Positions 44,420 to 56,800 of a stretch of 64,000 bases of DNA are shown here, piece after piece; the first letter of the stretch is position 1, and the number at the start of each line of letters is the position of its first letter. Below the pieces are notes generated by a model that was given only the letters and a program-made list of their open reading frames with translations, ran no database searches and was not told where the DNA came from. This DNA comes from Doryteuthis pealeii (taxonomy: Eukaryota > Mollusca > Cephalopoda > Myopsida > Loliginidae): assembly GCA_023376005.1 (NCBI GenBank), contig CM042143.1, positions 87,074,470 to 87,138,469 of the forward strand. The letters run 5' to 3'. The position numbers were made by a program, and so were the translations under genes.

Positions 44420-44938
44420 TCTTATTGTAAGGGAGATTTGGTGTCTGTCTGTAATCAAAATTATATAATTGCTTACATCACAATATTCTCAGGAATTGCG
44501 TAAATTTATCCATGTGCATTAAATTTATAGTCAAAATCATTAATATTAATATATAGAATAAATATGATTTATTAATGATGTCTATGAAAATCTGAGTTAG
44601 ATTTACTTCAAATCAGCCCATGTTATTAGTGCATTTAAAATCCTGCAATGTGTCTTATATATCACTAAGAAATAATGTTTTACATAATATATAGTGTGGT
44701 TAATTTGCATACTGGCTTTAACTAAACTGGATTTAATAAATAATTACTTGGTGTTATTGTTTTATTCTACAACGTATTAAAATCAATCCTATGAATGATT
44801 TTATATAGAAACCAATTAAAATGTAACAAGTGTAATCTTTTTATATGCGTGCTTTAACTTTGTCTTTCTAATTTAACATATTTCATTATATTAAAACATA
44901 AATACTTACGCCTGGCGAAGGGTACATATTCTTGCTAG
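44420..44938 (+). mobile_element. Helitron-like element, subfamily C copy 6 (both ends)
   Basis: A|TCTTATTGTAAGGGAGATTT at the 5' end. Body as in the other C copies. The 3' end is a decayed CGCCTGGCGAAGGGT hairpin, then TTCTTG and CTAG (44,935-44,938), followed by T. Confidence 0.75.
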
Positions 44939-45244
44939 TTCTATCAACAAATTTAATTTGGTCATCACTAACTATTTTTTTTGTTTTTAAATCCATGAAT
45001 AAACAATTTTTTTTTGTTTTAAATTTGACACCAAATATCTATTAGGCCACTCCACAAACTTATATATATATATATATATTTGAAAATTTGAAAAGAATAT
45101 TCAAAGACTTCTTGCAAAATTGACCCAAAATGTTTATTTGTCTCTTAAATAAGTGAAATAGGATGAAAAAGTATTTTGTGGGGGAGGAAAAGCAATGAAG
45201 AAAGGAAGAGAAAAAAAAAAAAAAAGTCTATTTTTTTTGTTTTT
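44939..45244. other. Spacer downstream of SMARCC
   Basis: A TA run lies at 45,060-45,080. No repeat or gene was recognised. Confidence 0.4.
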
Positions 45245-46646
45245 CTTTTTTAATAAAAGATGATTCTTTATTGCTGAATTTCTATGATCTACAGGTGAAT
45301 GGAAGATTTCCGAAAAACGACAAAGTAACCCTCCCTAAACCCCTCACACCCCTCCTGGAAAAAAAGGGTGGGGGAAGGAAGGAAAGAAAAGAGAGAGAGA
45401 GAGAAGGGGGGAGGGAAGGAATACAGAGAGTGTTCACAAAACACAACACTGTTAATATGTCTAAATAGCTGAGAGCCACAAGTGCTGGCAACAAACTGGA
45501 ATGAAAGATAAAAAGACTACAAAAAAATTTAAAAAAAATAAAAATAAAGTGAAAGTAAAGGGGTGATGAATTGAGAGAAGGAAAAAAGGGAAAGGAGGAG
45601 GGAAGATGTTAGAGAGATATGGAAAACGGAGAGTGAGTGAGTGAAGAAAAAAAAAAAATGAACAAAAAAAAAATAAAAAAATAAAAAATAAAATAAAGAA
45701 ATTCGAAAATACAAAAAAATTTTTTTTTTCTTTTTTAAAAACTGTGATCAATTCGAAGTGAGAGATGACAGCAGTAAGTGGGTGGGTGGGTGTTTGAGTT
45801 TTTAAGTGGATGGATGGTCCATTGACTGTCATTAGTGAGAGAGAACGCATACTGATTAAGATTAATTATGCCACACATACACTGAAGCACACACACATAC
45901 GCCCACTGAGGCACGCACACACAGGTACACATAAAAAAAATTAAGGGAGTAGGCATGGGAAGGGTACAGTAAAAGAAAGAGAATCGTGGGGGAGAGAGAG
46001 TGAGAGAGAGAGAGAGAGAAGTGGCCTTCAGATCAAATACTGCAGCAGAGGGTCAAGTGGGGGTTTTCCAGTGGGGGGTGTTGTTTGTACCCCAACCCTG
46101 CCAACCCACCCATTCACCTTTTTAGCTGCTGTTGCTACCGAGTGATGATCATGTTTATCAGTTGGAATAGTAGGAATTGTAATAATAATAATAATAGTGG
46201 TGGTAGTAGTAGTCATAACAGTAGTAATAGTAGTAGTAGTAATGATGGTGGGTTTTTTTTGTTTTTTTTTTGATGAAGATGAGATGAAGATGAAAGGATG
46301 TTTGTCTAGAGTTTGAAATATCATGTTATAATGAATCACCAACTGTTAGTTGAGAGAAGTTGAATGTAATGGAGTGTTGCAATTCCTCAACAGAGGGCCG
46401 ACATACAAACTGCTGCAAAACCACAATTAAAATATTTGACAAGGAGCAGACACCTGAGATGTTGCTGTTGGCTGTTATTATGAAGAGGTGGGGAGGAGAT
46501 GAGGGAATAGGGATTGGAGGAGGAGGAGGAGGAGGAGGAGGAGGAGGAGGAGGAGGAGGAGGAGGAGGAAGCCATTTCAGCAGCAGCAGCAGTTGCAGCA
46601 GCAGTAGTCGAGTTTTGATTGAAGAATAGAAAGAGATGCCAAAATT
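45245..46646 (-). other. Probable 3' UTR of SMARCC
   Basis: After the stop at 46,647 there is no further coding signal. A candidate AATAAA on the minus strand lies at 45,267-45,272. The interval is packed with simple sequence: (GGA)n at 46,515-46,569, TAA/TAG triplets at 46,180-46,240, (GA)n at 45,395 and 46,000. Ser-rich, Phe-rich and Gly-rich open frames here are repeat translations. The boundary is inferred. Confidence 0.4.
46515..46569. repeat. (GGA)n microsatellite in the SMARCC 3' UTR
   Basis: About 18 uninterrupted GGA triplets; on the transcribed strand (TCC)n. A short CAG-rich stretch follows at 46,578-46,605. Confidence 0.95.
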
Positions 46647-46723
46647 TTAGGGCTTTGGAGAAGGAGTTGCTGGAGACTGGGCTACCATACTGTCGGGAAC
46701 ATCGGATGAGCCGCCACCAGTGC
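46647..46723 (-). CDS. SMARCC2: SMARCC exon H (terminal coding exon)
   Basis: The acceptor CCATAG precedes GCACTGGTGG. Joined to exon G it reads [20 protein letters not shown] and PSPKP, then TAA (46,647-46,649). The frame is clean, and a Ser/Pro-rich end is in keeping with SMARCC C-termini. Confidence 0.88.
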
Positions 46724-49700
46724 CTATGGAGAGAGAGAAAAAAATATATATATATATAAATGAAATTCAGATCAATGCAAAATTAGATAAATATTCAGCA
46801 TAATAGTTTACAACAAACCTTTTAAAAATTTAAATTAAATTTTTTTTTTTTTTTTAATCCACACAGTGAGTGCATCAATTTTAATAATTTGTATGTACCT
46901 AAATACATATATCTCCAGGTACCAAATATAACAAACAATTCTATCGCTTCATTTTACCAATAAAGAAAATGTATTAAGTAAATTCATTTAACTAATATAG
47001 GGTGTCCCACCAAAAATGTATACACCTTTTCCTTGTATGTATTATTTTGATTTTTCATATTTATTATGAAATACACGTTTCGGCTGATGTACTCGTCAGC
47101 CTTCTTCAGGTGTTTCTGAACAGTTTGAAAAGTCTAAATAATACAAATTATATCAAGTCTCGTCTCAAAAATTTAAACAAAAAAAATCTTTTGATTGATT
47201 ATAAAAAAAGTAAAGTAAAGTCGCCGGGGCGGTCTAAAGTTGGTATCAGCCAATCAGCAAGGGAGTCTATCCCCTTTTCACTTGCGCTAGACCAAGGAGA
47301 TTATTTTAGCGTCTGCGGTGGAGCACCACACCTACCATCAGCTCCTTACTTTACCGCACAGATCCCTGTGCTACTCATATGCTGAGTTGGCGAGGACTGG
47401 TATCGAACTAGGAACCTTGTGGTTTCTAGCCGAACGCTCTACCGACTGAGCTAACCCGGTCCATTGATTATAACTAAGTTTTATAATCCAAGTATCAAAT
47501 AGTTTTAGGCATTACAGATATTCAAACAGATGAAATTGCAAACATCACTGAGTTTTAATAATTTTTTAAAGTATGTATAAACAAAACGTTCAGTCCGTTG
47601 TGGCCTTGGGCCTTGTTCAGGTGTTACCTGTTTACCTTAGACTAAAGTCATCATCAGACATAACCCCAAATTCAACCATGGTTTCGGAGCTTTAATATTG
47701 TTATTACTAATAATTAGTTATGTTGTCTTAAACAAATCACGGAAATTTATGAGATGAGGCTTGATATGAATAATTTTGATATTTCAGATTGTTGTCCTCA
47801 TCTTTATTGTGTTATGTATAAACACAATGTTCAGGTCACTATAACCTTAGGCTGTGTTTAGGTGTTTTTTTAATTATCTTAAAATAAGTCATCTTGTCTG
47901 TATTTATGAGATGAGGCTTGATATGAATAATTTTGATATTTCAGATTGTTGTCCTCATCTTTATTGTGTTATGTATAAACACAATGTTCAGACTGCTGTA
48001 TCCTCAGACCTTGTTCAGGTGTTACCTGTTTACCTTAGACTAAAGTCAACATCAGACAATAACCCGAATTCAAGCGAGGTTTGGAGCTTTAATATCGTTA
48101 TCACTAATTCAGGGCGCTACCAGCAGTATAAAATGCCACAGGATTTATTGACAGAAATGTGATTAATATATTGGCTGGATCTAAATTTATAGTAAATTAG
48201 TGGCAACGATATTAAAGCTCTGAAACCAAGCTTGAACTCAGGATTATTGTATTATGACTTTAGTCTAAGTATTGATTTATATCCTATTCTAACAGATTGA
48301 AATTCATTATGTTCATATTGATGGTTCATATTCAAGTTTTAATAAATACATGTCTGGTATTATTGATTTATATATAGTTTGTTTTATTTTAATATGTATT
48401 TAAAGTTACCTAACATATAGAGTTTTACGAGAAAATTATTTACAAACAAGAAATGGTCACATAATCTTCTACATTAAATTCTATATGGTGAGGGAAAAAA
48501 AGCGGTCTTTTGATTATTATATGTCATAATGCCACAGATGCTTATCAAAACAGAACAGTTTTGATGCCCCCTTAAAAGAAAAACGTTAAATATTTTAATT
48601 AATTTGAATTTAACTTTTAGAAACTTTGTTTTATTAGACATTTATAGAAAACATTTATTTGAATTTTAACAGCAAATCTATTTTTTATGTCTTATTAAAA
48701 GAAAAGTAAAAAAGAACTGTGTATATATTTTTTTTTCTTCTTTTTTTACAAAAGAGCATTTTTTTTGCTAGTAATACTAATACTATATACATTTCTGCAT
48801 TGGTGTGTGTAAACACACCACCTGTGCAGCCATGTTTGAACGACACAGCACATTAATGCAGCTTCAAATATATGATAGGAGAGAATTTTAAAATACTTTT
48901 TTTGTCCATACAAACATACATAAAATGCTTGAAGGATTAATCATTGTTTTAAGTTATTGTATTCCTTGTTTTTCAAAAGTATTACAATCCCAATTGTTTA
49001 TAGAATTATCTGTTAGATGTTATCAGTTGAAAATTCCAACCATTATTATTTTTAGTTCAGTGCTACCATTATCAAATTGCAACATTTCTAACTTACCTGG
49101 TGTACCACTTGGTCCCATTTGCCGTCCTGTAGGAGGAATGGGAGTCCCTTGGGGTGGCATACCATGACCCTGTGCTGAGTAAGGACTTCCAGATCCATGA
49201 GGGTAAGGATGTGCACTTTGGGCTGGTGGTCCAGCTGGATAGGTCTGTTGAGAATAGGACCCTTGTGGTCCATGAGGTTGCTGGGGATACTGTTGAGGAG
49301 GAGGAGGGGGTGGAGGAGGATGGCCTTGATGGAAGTGTTGCCCTTGCTGTGCCGGACCCTGATGATGATAAGGAGGATACTGTCCTCCCTGTGGAGGTGG
49401 GCCTTGCTGGGGATAGTGCTGTGGCTGCTGTGAAGGTTGACTGGATGGAGGATAGGCCCCAGTGTTGCTGGCACCCTGAGGGGGATAATGGGAGTGAGTA
49501 TGACCTGAGTGAGGAAATGGCTGGCCATGGGACCCTTGCTGAGGGGGGTAAGGGTGTGGAGACTGGTTGGTTGCATTTCCAGTGCCTTGCTGATGTGGCA
49601 TAAGAGGGTGACCTTGCGATGTATTGGGTCCTTGTGGGGGATATGGTGGCTGGCCTTGAGGCCCGTGGGGTCCATGTGGCATATAAGGAGGTTGCTGACC

Positions 49701-50602
49701 CATAGGGCCAGGAGGAAACTGGTGACCACCAGGACCACCTGCTCCAGTACCAGCTCCACCAGCAGGAGGACCACCTTGTGGCATCATTGGTGGAGGACCT
49801 CCCGCAGGGGAAGAATTAGTGCCCTGACCAAACTGACCCGGTTGGGTAGGCCCCTGGGCATTGGCGGATGACGGAGGAGGGTAAGTGTGCGGCTGGGAAT
49901 TGTTGCTGCTGTTACTGCTATTATTGTTACTATTGCTACTGTTGCTGTTGTTGTTGCTATTATTGGCACCAGTCTGTGTGAAACCAGTTGACCCATGACT
50001 GAAGCTGGCATTGGACACTGGTGTTGCCTGTGTAGCGGGAGATGGAGTCACCGAAGCATTCGAGACAGGAGTAGCTGTTGGCTGTGGGTTGCTAGGTGGA
50101 GCTGGTTGGGGAGTTGGAGTTTGGCTAGTTGGTGTAGGTGGAGCAGGAGACCCATGTGGCACATGTTGGTGGACCTGTGGACCCTGGGGTGGCATGGGGG
50201 AGCCATGGAGTGGATAATTAGGCCCTACTGTTGCAGCTAATGCAGGATTTTGGGATGAAGAAGAGTTAGAGTTGGAACCCGTTCCAGTACCCTGAGAGGC
50301 TGAAATAAATAAAAACATTTTTTATAGAGAGAATAAAATCTTTTAAAGTGTTAATAACTATTTGATATACAAAGCAAAATTTAAGGAATGTTTACATTTC
50401 ATAAACTATAAAAAATGATTATATACCAATATATTTGGATTAGTGTCCTAATACTTGGTTTTTATAGTCAATGTTTTGGTTAGCACCCCTCCATCCATTC
50501 TTCAGGTGTTTGCTGTAGTTGGAAGCAATAATTGATACTGAAGTTTCCCGAAATATAAGACCTAGGATGATCTTAAAATAAGCCCTAGTTGAGAGTGGCA
50601 GA

Positions 50603-50647
<45 letters not shown>

Positions 50648-53600
50648 CATTCTTCACTATCACATAATTTGACGCAAATGCTTGTCTTCGTTAATGATCA
50701 AAATGATGCACATTTGCTTGTGCCATTTATACGGATGCTCAGGAAAAGTAAATAACTACACTTACAAACACACACAAGAATTTGAGTCATACAAAAACTC
50801 CACAGGAATCTTGGAATCAAAACAATACCATTCCAGAGGATGATATGATTATTTTTGAATGAATTGTCATTAATGAGTTTTTGAATAAAAGAACATCTTA
50901 ATGGTAAATAAATGCAGATCGTTTTAGAAATTTTGTAATTTTCTACTTCATAATGTCATTTTTCTATATATGAAGAATAAGACACCCCCACCTCCGAAAA
51001 TAAGCCCTAGTGTTATATTTCATGGTGAAAATAAATATAAGCTCCATCTTATTTTTGGGGAAATATGGTACTAATCCTTAGAGCATGGATAGCAGAATGA
51101 GAACATTCCATTCCAAGAAGTTGGATAAGATTACCAATGTAACAGTAAATATTTTACTGTTCATTTACATTAGACATCCTGGATATTCAGTTATTAATTC
51201 AATATTGCCTTAAAGTAGGGTGAAATTTTTGATTTTTACCCCTATTCTCTAACATTAGGAATTAAATAAATTGTTTGTGTCTTCTTAAAACGTTCTCTAT
51301 GTTTTAGAGTATGTTTTAACTGAGCATATACATATACTAAATAAATAAAAAGTAAAATTTTAAAAATCAAGACATTTTATTTTAATAGACACTTAAATGA
51401 TCTTATTTTAGTGTATATATGAGTAAAATAGGAACTTAGGAAATAACTTTTACAATTATGGTTTTGTTGAGAAATTTCTCTTATAAAGGTGTGTGTCAAA
51501 AGTCCACTCCTACTTATAGACTCGGCAAGAACCATATGATCTCTCTTGGCCAATCACTGGTAGTACTTTCCAGCAAACTTTTAATATATGCAAAAAAAGT
51601 TTTCTTTTTTTTTTCTAAATACATTAATTTATCACACACATGCGCACACAGAGCCCCCTATTTTATATCAGAAAAACATACAAGATGTTTCCAAAAATAT
51701 GATATTAAGATGTAAATATCCGATTACAAAGTTTCGGCAAATGAAACTAAGTAGGATTGAGCAAAATAAAACTTATTCCTCTCCAAATGATATACAAAAT
51801 TTTGAAACACCGGATTTTTCAAATTAGTCTTTAGGTAGAATTATCTATAATAATAATAATAATAATAATAAAAACAACTCTTTTATGTAAAAAGGAATGT
51901 AAAAGTTTAGGTTGATTGATTGATTGGTTGGTTTGACGGCATGTCAACCCTTGTTGGGTTATTTTATGTCGAAGATATTTTGTTTAAATTCAAACTTGAT
52001 GGGTACTCAATTTTCTTTTTAAAATCAATTAAAAACAAAAACATTTTTTAGATTCATTTCTTTCTAATTAACCCACATATGGGACCCTAACAGGTACTAC
52101 CACCCCATATAAAAGCTTAAAAATACCAAATGATACTTATAAGATATATACTTATTAAAAAAAAAAAAAAAAAAAATCTTTGCACTAGTTCTGAATACCA
52201 TAAGAACAATTTTGAAAAATAACCAATAGTCTATAACTTTCATAATTATTACAACACAGCAATCTTTTAGTTAATTAGTGTATCATTGAACAATTTATGA
52301 GAGATTTTTATATTCCTATCTTATTAATACAAATATTCTTGAACAATGACTATTCTTTTTTATTTATTTTACGGCATGTTAACCCTTGTTAGGTTATTTT
52401 ATGCCAAAGATGTTTTGTTCTATTCCTTACTGATAGGTATTCATTTAAATGCAAAAGAGGGGGGGGAAAAGAATGTATTCTTGTTTTTTGTTTTTACCTT
52501 GGTCCCCAGCACCTCCTTGTCCTTGGTTCTGTTGCCGTTGTTCATTCAAGTGTTGTTGAGCAGCTATTTGTCGTGCACGGTATTCTGCTGCTCGAATCTG
52601 GTCCATGTGGAACTGTTGACGCTCTTGTAGCAACTGTTGGCGTTGATATTCCAACTAAAAGAGAATAACAAAAAAATATATGAAATATTGATCATTTCAT
52701 ACTCACGTGTGGAACTGACAATTTCCAGAGAAATCAAACAATAAGATTGAATAATCAAAGTAAATTAAAACAACTTTGATCAATATAAACTCCCTGTCTA
52801 GCTGATACTGACAATAGGCCATTCCACTAATACTGGATTTAATATTGAACTGATTTGGTAATCTTTATCGACTTGGTACATGATACCAACCATTTGTGTG
52901 TTAACTGGAACTAAAACATTTTTTTTTTACAAGTTTATTCTCTGTATTGTTGTTTAATATATTGTCACACGTACCAAATATAAATGTCCCAAAATGGAAA
53001 ATGAAATTAATCACAAGGTTTGATCATCCCTCACCCTCCCCTTTTTTCTTTTTTTAAGTAGAAGTACCTTTGGTATAAGCTGTATGAAAAGCACCACTTA
53101 TATTCATAGACTGCCTAAGTAAAGTAAAGAAGCTCGATTGACCAATGAAAAACAACAAAAATGTGTTTAAGTTTGTTGATAATTGTCTAAAATCAGTTGT
53201 CAACTGAATTCCCTCCAGAAGGAACACTACAGGCCACAAGGAATAACTGATATATTACAATCTTTTCTACAAGAAATACTACAGACTGATTGGAAAGGAG
53301 TATCTACAGACACTGCATTCTTTTTCTTATAATTACTTCAAGGAATACATCAAACTTTATAAAATGGCTCTAGGATTGTAATATTAAAGGTAAAAAAAAA
53401 AAAAAAATTTTTTTAAATAAAAAAATTTGCACATTTTCACTAATAAAAAACAATGAAGAAAAAAAAAAAATAAATAAATAAATAAAAAATAAATAAATAA
53501 AATGCTACTCACCGCTTCTCTTTCTCGATCCATAATAGCTTCAAGTTCTTCAAAATGACGTAATTTAATCTCAAGCTTTTTCATTTGAAGTTTCAACCAA

Positions 53601-53798
53601 AAGAGCAACAAGACTTTTGATTTTCCGTTCTTCAACTCCGGCAAGGTGCTAGAAGAATCAAAAGTTGAAATTTAGTAATAGATATAATAGATATCAATTA
53701 GGTAAAAGATTTTACAAGTAAATTGAAAAATTGATCATCACACAAGAAATAGAAGAAAAAAATGGTTTCAAATATTGCCTAAGTGTGATGAATAAATG

Positions 53799-53837
<39 letters not shown>

Positions 53838-56800
53838 GTAATTTTTCACTTTAACCCTTATAGTGTGAAGAGCAACTTGAGTTTCCCCCAAAAATCTTTA
53901 TGCAGTATGCAACTTTAGTCCATATTACTTCCAAAATTTGGATCTTGTGTGACCAAGTGCCACTTATTCAATATACACCAGCTCAAAAAAATTTATCACT
54001 TCTAAAACCTTAGTCATTTTTAGAAGTATCAGTGAATAAAAAAATCTCTTATGAACAGATTAGTGCGATATACCCACCCAACATTGTATAAGAACCATTT
54101 TTTCCTCCTCAACATTTTAATTGCTTTTTCAGAATATATTGTAATTGTCAAACGCCATTAAATATTTTTATTTTGCAAGCCTTTTTTTAATTTTATGATC
54201 AAAAGTTCATTCCAGCCATTAAATTTGTTGCCAAATGCACAAAAGGGTTAATATCAATTTCAATTTGCATAGGAAATTATTTTTAAGAATTATTTTGTGA
54301 ACTGAACTGGAAAGAAATAATCAAATATAAAATAATAACCCTATATATGTATACACATAAAATACAGAGATATTTGCTGATGTTTGACTGAATGTTGGTT
54401 TAATCATAATTTCAAATCTAATTACTTAGCCCTTTATCTACCAGTGCCCCAAACTGCCAACGATCAAAAGGCCAGAACCCAAAAACACCTGAGTTCATCA
54501 GCTCTTAGAAAATGGAGTTAAATGAATTCAGTGATACAATACTAGCTTCACCATTTCACTACGCTATTGTGGATGACAATGGTAGATAAAGGGTTAATTA
54601 CTTTTAACTTCAAATCACAATGATAACATAATTAAAAGCAATGATCATTTAGTAGAAATTTATTTTATTTACTTTTGTTTTACCTTCATAAATCTGTAGA
54701 TAAGGTAGATATACATATTTTTTGATGTCAAGTTCAGAGGGGGAAGAAGAAAAAAAAAAAAAAATGAAAAGAAAAAGTTTTTTTGGTTTGTTTTTTTTTT
54801 TTTTCTTACCTTGCTTTAACAGCAGCAGCTGCCAAAGCTGCAGCGGCCGCTGTGATGACATTACCCTTTTCCTTTGGATCAAAGGCAGCTGTCACCTTAG
54901 TGGCCAGATCATTCTTATTGTGGCCATCAGCAGCAGCATTGACAGCACCACTTTTGTCTCCGCTCCATCAGGGCAGTGGTGCTGGCTTGCTGCTGCTGTT
55001 TCTGAGCAGTGGTATCGCCCTTCTCATCACTTTCAGAAGCAGCAGTCCCAGCAGCAGTAGCAGCACCAGAGCTGCTACTGCTGCTACTGCTTGTGGCGGT
55101 ACTCTATCCCCGGCCGGCTGCTGGCTAGACTGGGGAGAGTTTTGACTCCTGAAAATCAGATCAACATTATTAGTACAAGCTTTATAATCCTTCAAAAACT
55201 TTTTTTCTTTTTACTTAGATGAAATTAAAATTCTTATTTAACTGACAAACACCCAGTAGTGCTCATAAATACAGAATGCCAGAGATTTTTTTTTTGTGAG
55301 ACAATTTGGAAAAAAATCAAAATATTAACTATTTTTTTTAAATTTGAAAATAATTTTTCACTTGAATAAATTTGTATCTTTAGTCAGCACATATACATAC
55401 ACATATATAAAAAAGGCAATATACTGTTTTAAAGGGTAACTGTCTCAAATAGGTTGCCAATAAAAAAAATTGGAAAAATATATATATATAAAATGAAATA
55501 AAAATATATATGAATACAGCTCTATTATTTATAAAAGTGCTTAAGAGCTGTAGGAAAATTTCATTTCGAAATTAAACATTTAGGTTATACAATGTGTTTC
55601 AGAAAAATTGATATAATTTCATAATCTAATAGCCTTGACTAATACTCATTTTTCTTCCTTTTCTTTTTGGATTTTATGGCATTTCAACCTTGTTGGGTTA
55701 TTTTATGCCAAAGACATTTGTTCTATTCATTCTTGATGGGTATTGACAATTTTTAAAATTTTTAACTCAATTCATTTTTAAAACACATTTTCTTTTATAA
55801 CTCATTTTCTTCTATTTAATTCATAGATGAGACCCTAACAGGTACTACAACTCTGGTCAAGGTGGACCTGGGAATAATGGTGAAGAATGAGTATTTCCAC
55901 ACTCCCCAGAGCTCCAGAATTGGAACTTCACCATTAGATGCAGTTTATGTCATACATAGGGCATAATTCTCATTCAAAATGATTTAAATTTTAACAGCAG
56001 TGTAGAAAACTCAAAAATTCTGTTTTAATGTTCAACACCTTTTTTTTTCTTTTTCCATGCGTTAAAATTTGAGATATTTGACCGAGAATTGGTCAGGTTA
56101 TTAGACTTTGAAATGATATCAATTTTTCTGAACACCTTGTGTGTTAAAAGATAACAAAAACAAGAAAAGAAAAGAAAAGAGAGAAAAAAAAAAAAAAAAA
56201 AAAAAAGTTTTAATAATGATACCATAGTTTCCTGAAACTGATGGAACAGAAAATTTTTCAATAAGTAAATTGAAAATAATCAGCTGACGTAACATCTTAT
56301 ATGCAATAGATTTGCTAATATTTAATAATAGTGTGAACTAATAGAGAAAGAGTATGATTGAAAGCAGTTGTGTGGTTATCAGAGTTGTAGAAATTCATCA
56401 GGATGTTTTACATCATGGTTTGAGAGGCAAGTGAAAATACTTACTTCCTCCTTTTCTTCTTTCTTGTAGACTTTTTGTCTGTAGCATCAGTTTCCATGGC
56501 TTCTTCAGAACTAAAACAAAACCAAACCAAACAAAAAAAATACTTATTTGAAAATATTAAAAACTCAACAAGGTTTACTTCATTTGTATTCTTGTGAGTA
56601 GAAGCATAATACACTGACAAAAGGTCAGTGTATTATGGTGTCAGGCAACCAATTTGGGACATCAATAAGAAGATCATAGCAGTTTTTTAATTTAAAAGAA
56701 AAACCCAGAGTGGTCAGTGAAACAAGAATTAAAATCTATAGAAAACCTAATACACTGAAAAGTAAATATTTAGATAATACAAAAACGTAATGGCATACTG

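Larger units (their letters stand above)
46724..49096 (-). other. SMARCC intron G-H, filled with repeats
   Basis: It holds a Penelope-LTR-like hairpin (47,050-47,140), an S1 SINE, three further LTR-like fragments (47,585-48,060) and unassigned AT-rich DNA (48,170-49,090). A poly(T) run lies at 46,839-46,855. Confidence 0.75.
50300..52497 (-). other. SMARCC intron F-G
   Basis: It contains the CCCCGAAAATAAGA element (50,549-51,072), R1 pieces (51,912-52,105 and 52,365-52,445), a poly(A) run (50,618-50,646), (AAT)n at 51,850 and unassigned AT-rich sequence. Confidence 0.75.

Noticed and set aside
45461..46629. Phe-, Ser- and Gly-rich open frames downstream of the SMARCC stop
   Set aside because: They translate pyrimidine tracts and GGA, TAG and CAG microsatellites and have no conserved domain.
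21473..47462. Apparent tRNA genes (A and B boxes)
   Set aside because: Each is the head of a SINE of about 250 bp with a common body, several with target duplications, and does not fold as a complete free tRNA.
49154..50240. Several long open frames opposite or out of frame with SMARCC exon G
   Set aside because: They are shadows of a GC-rich, repetitive exon with clear splice borders and family context on the minus strand.
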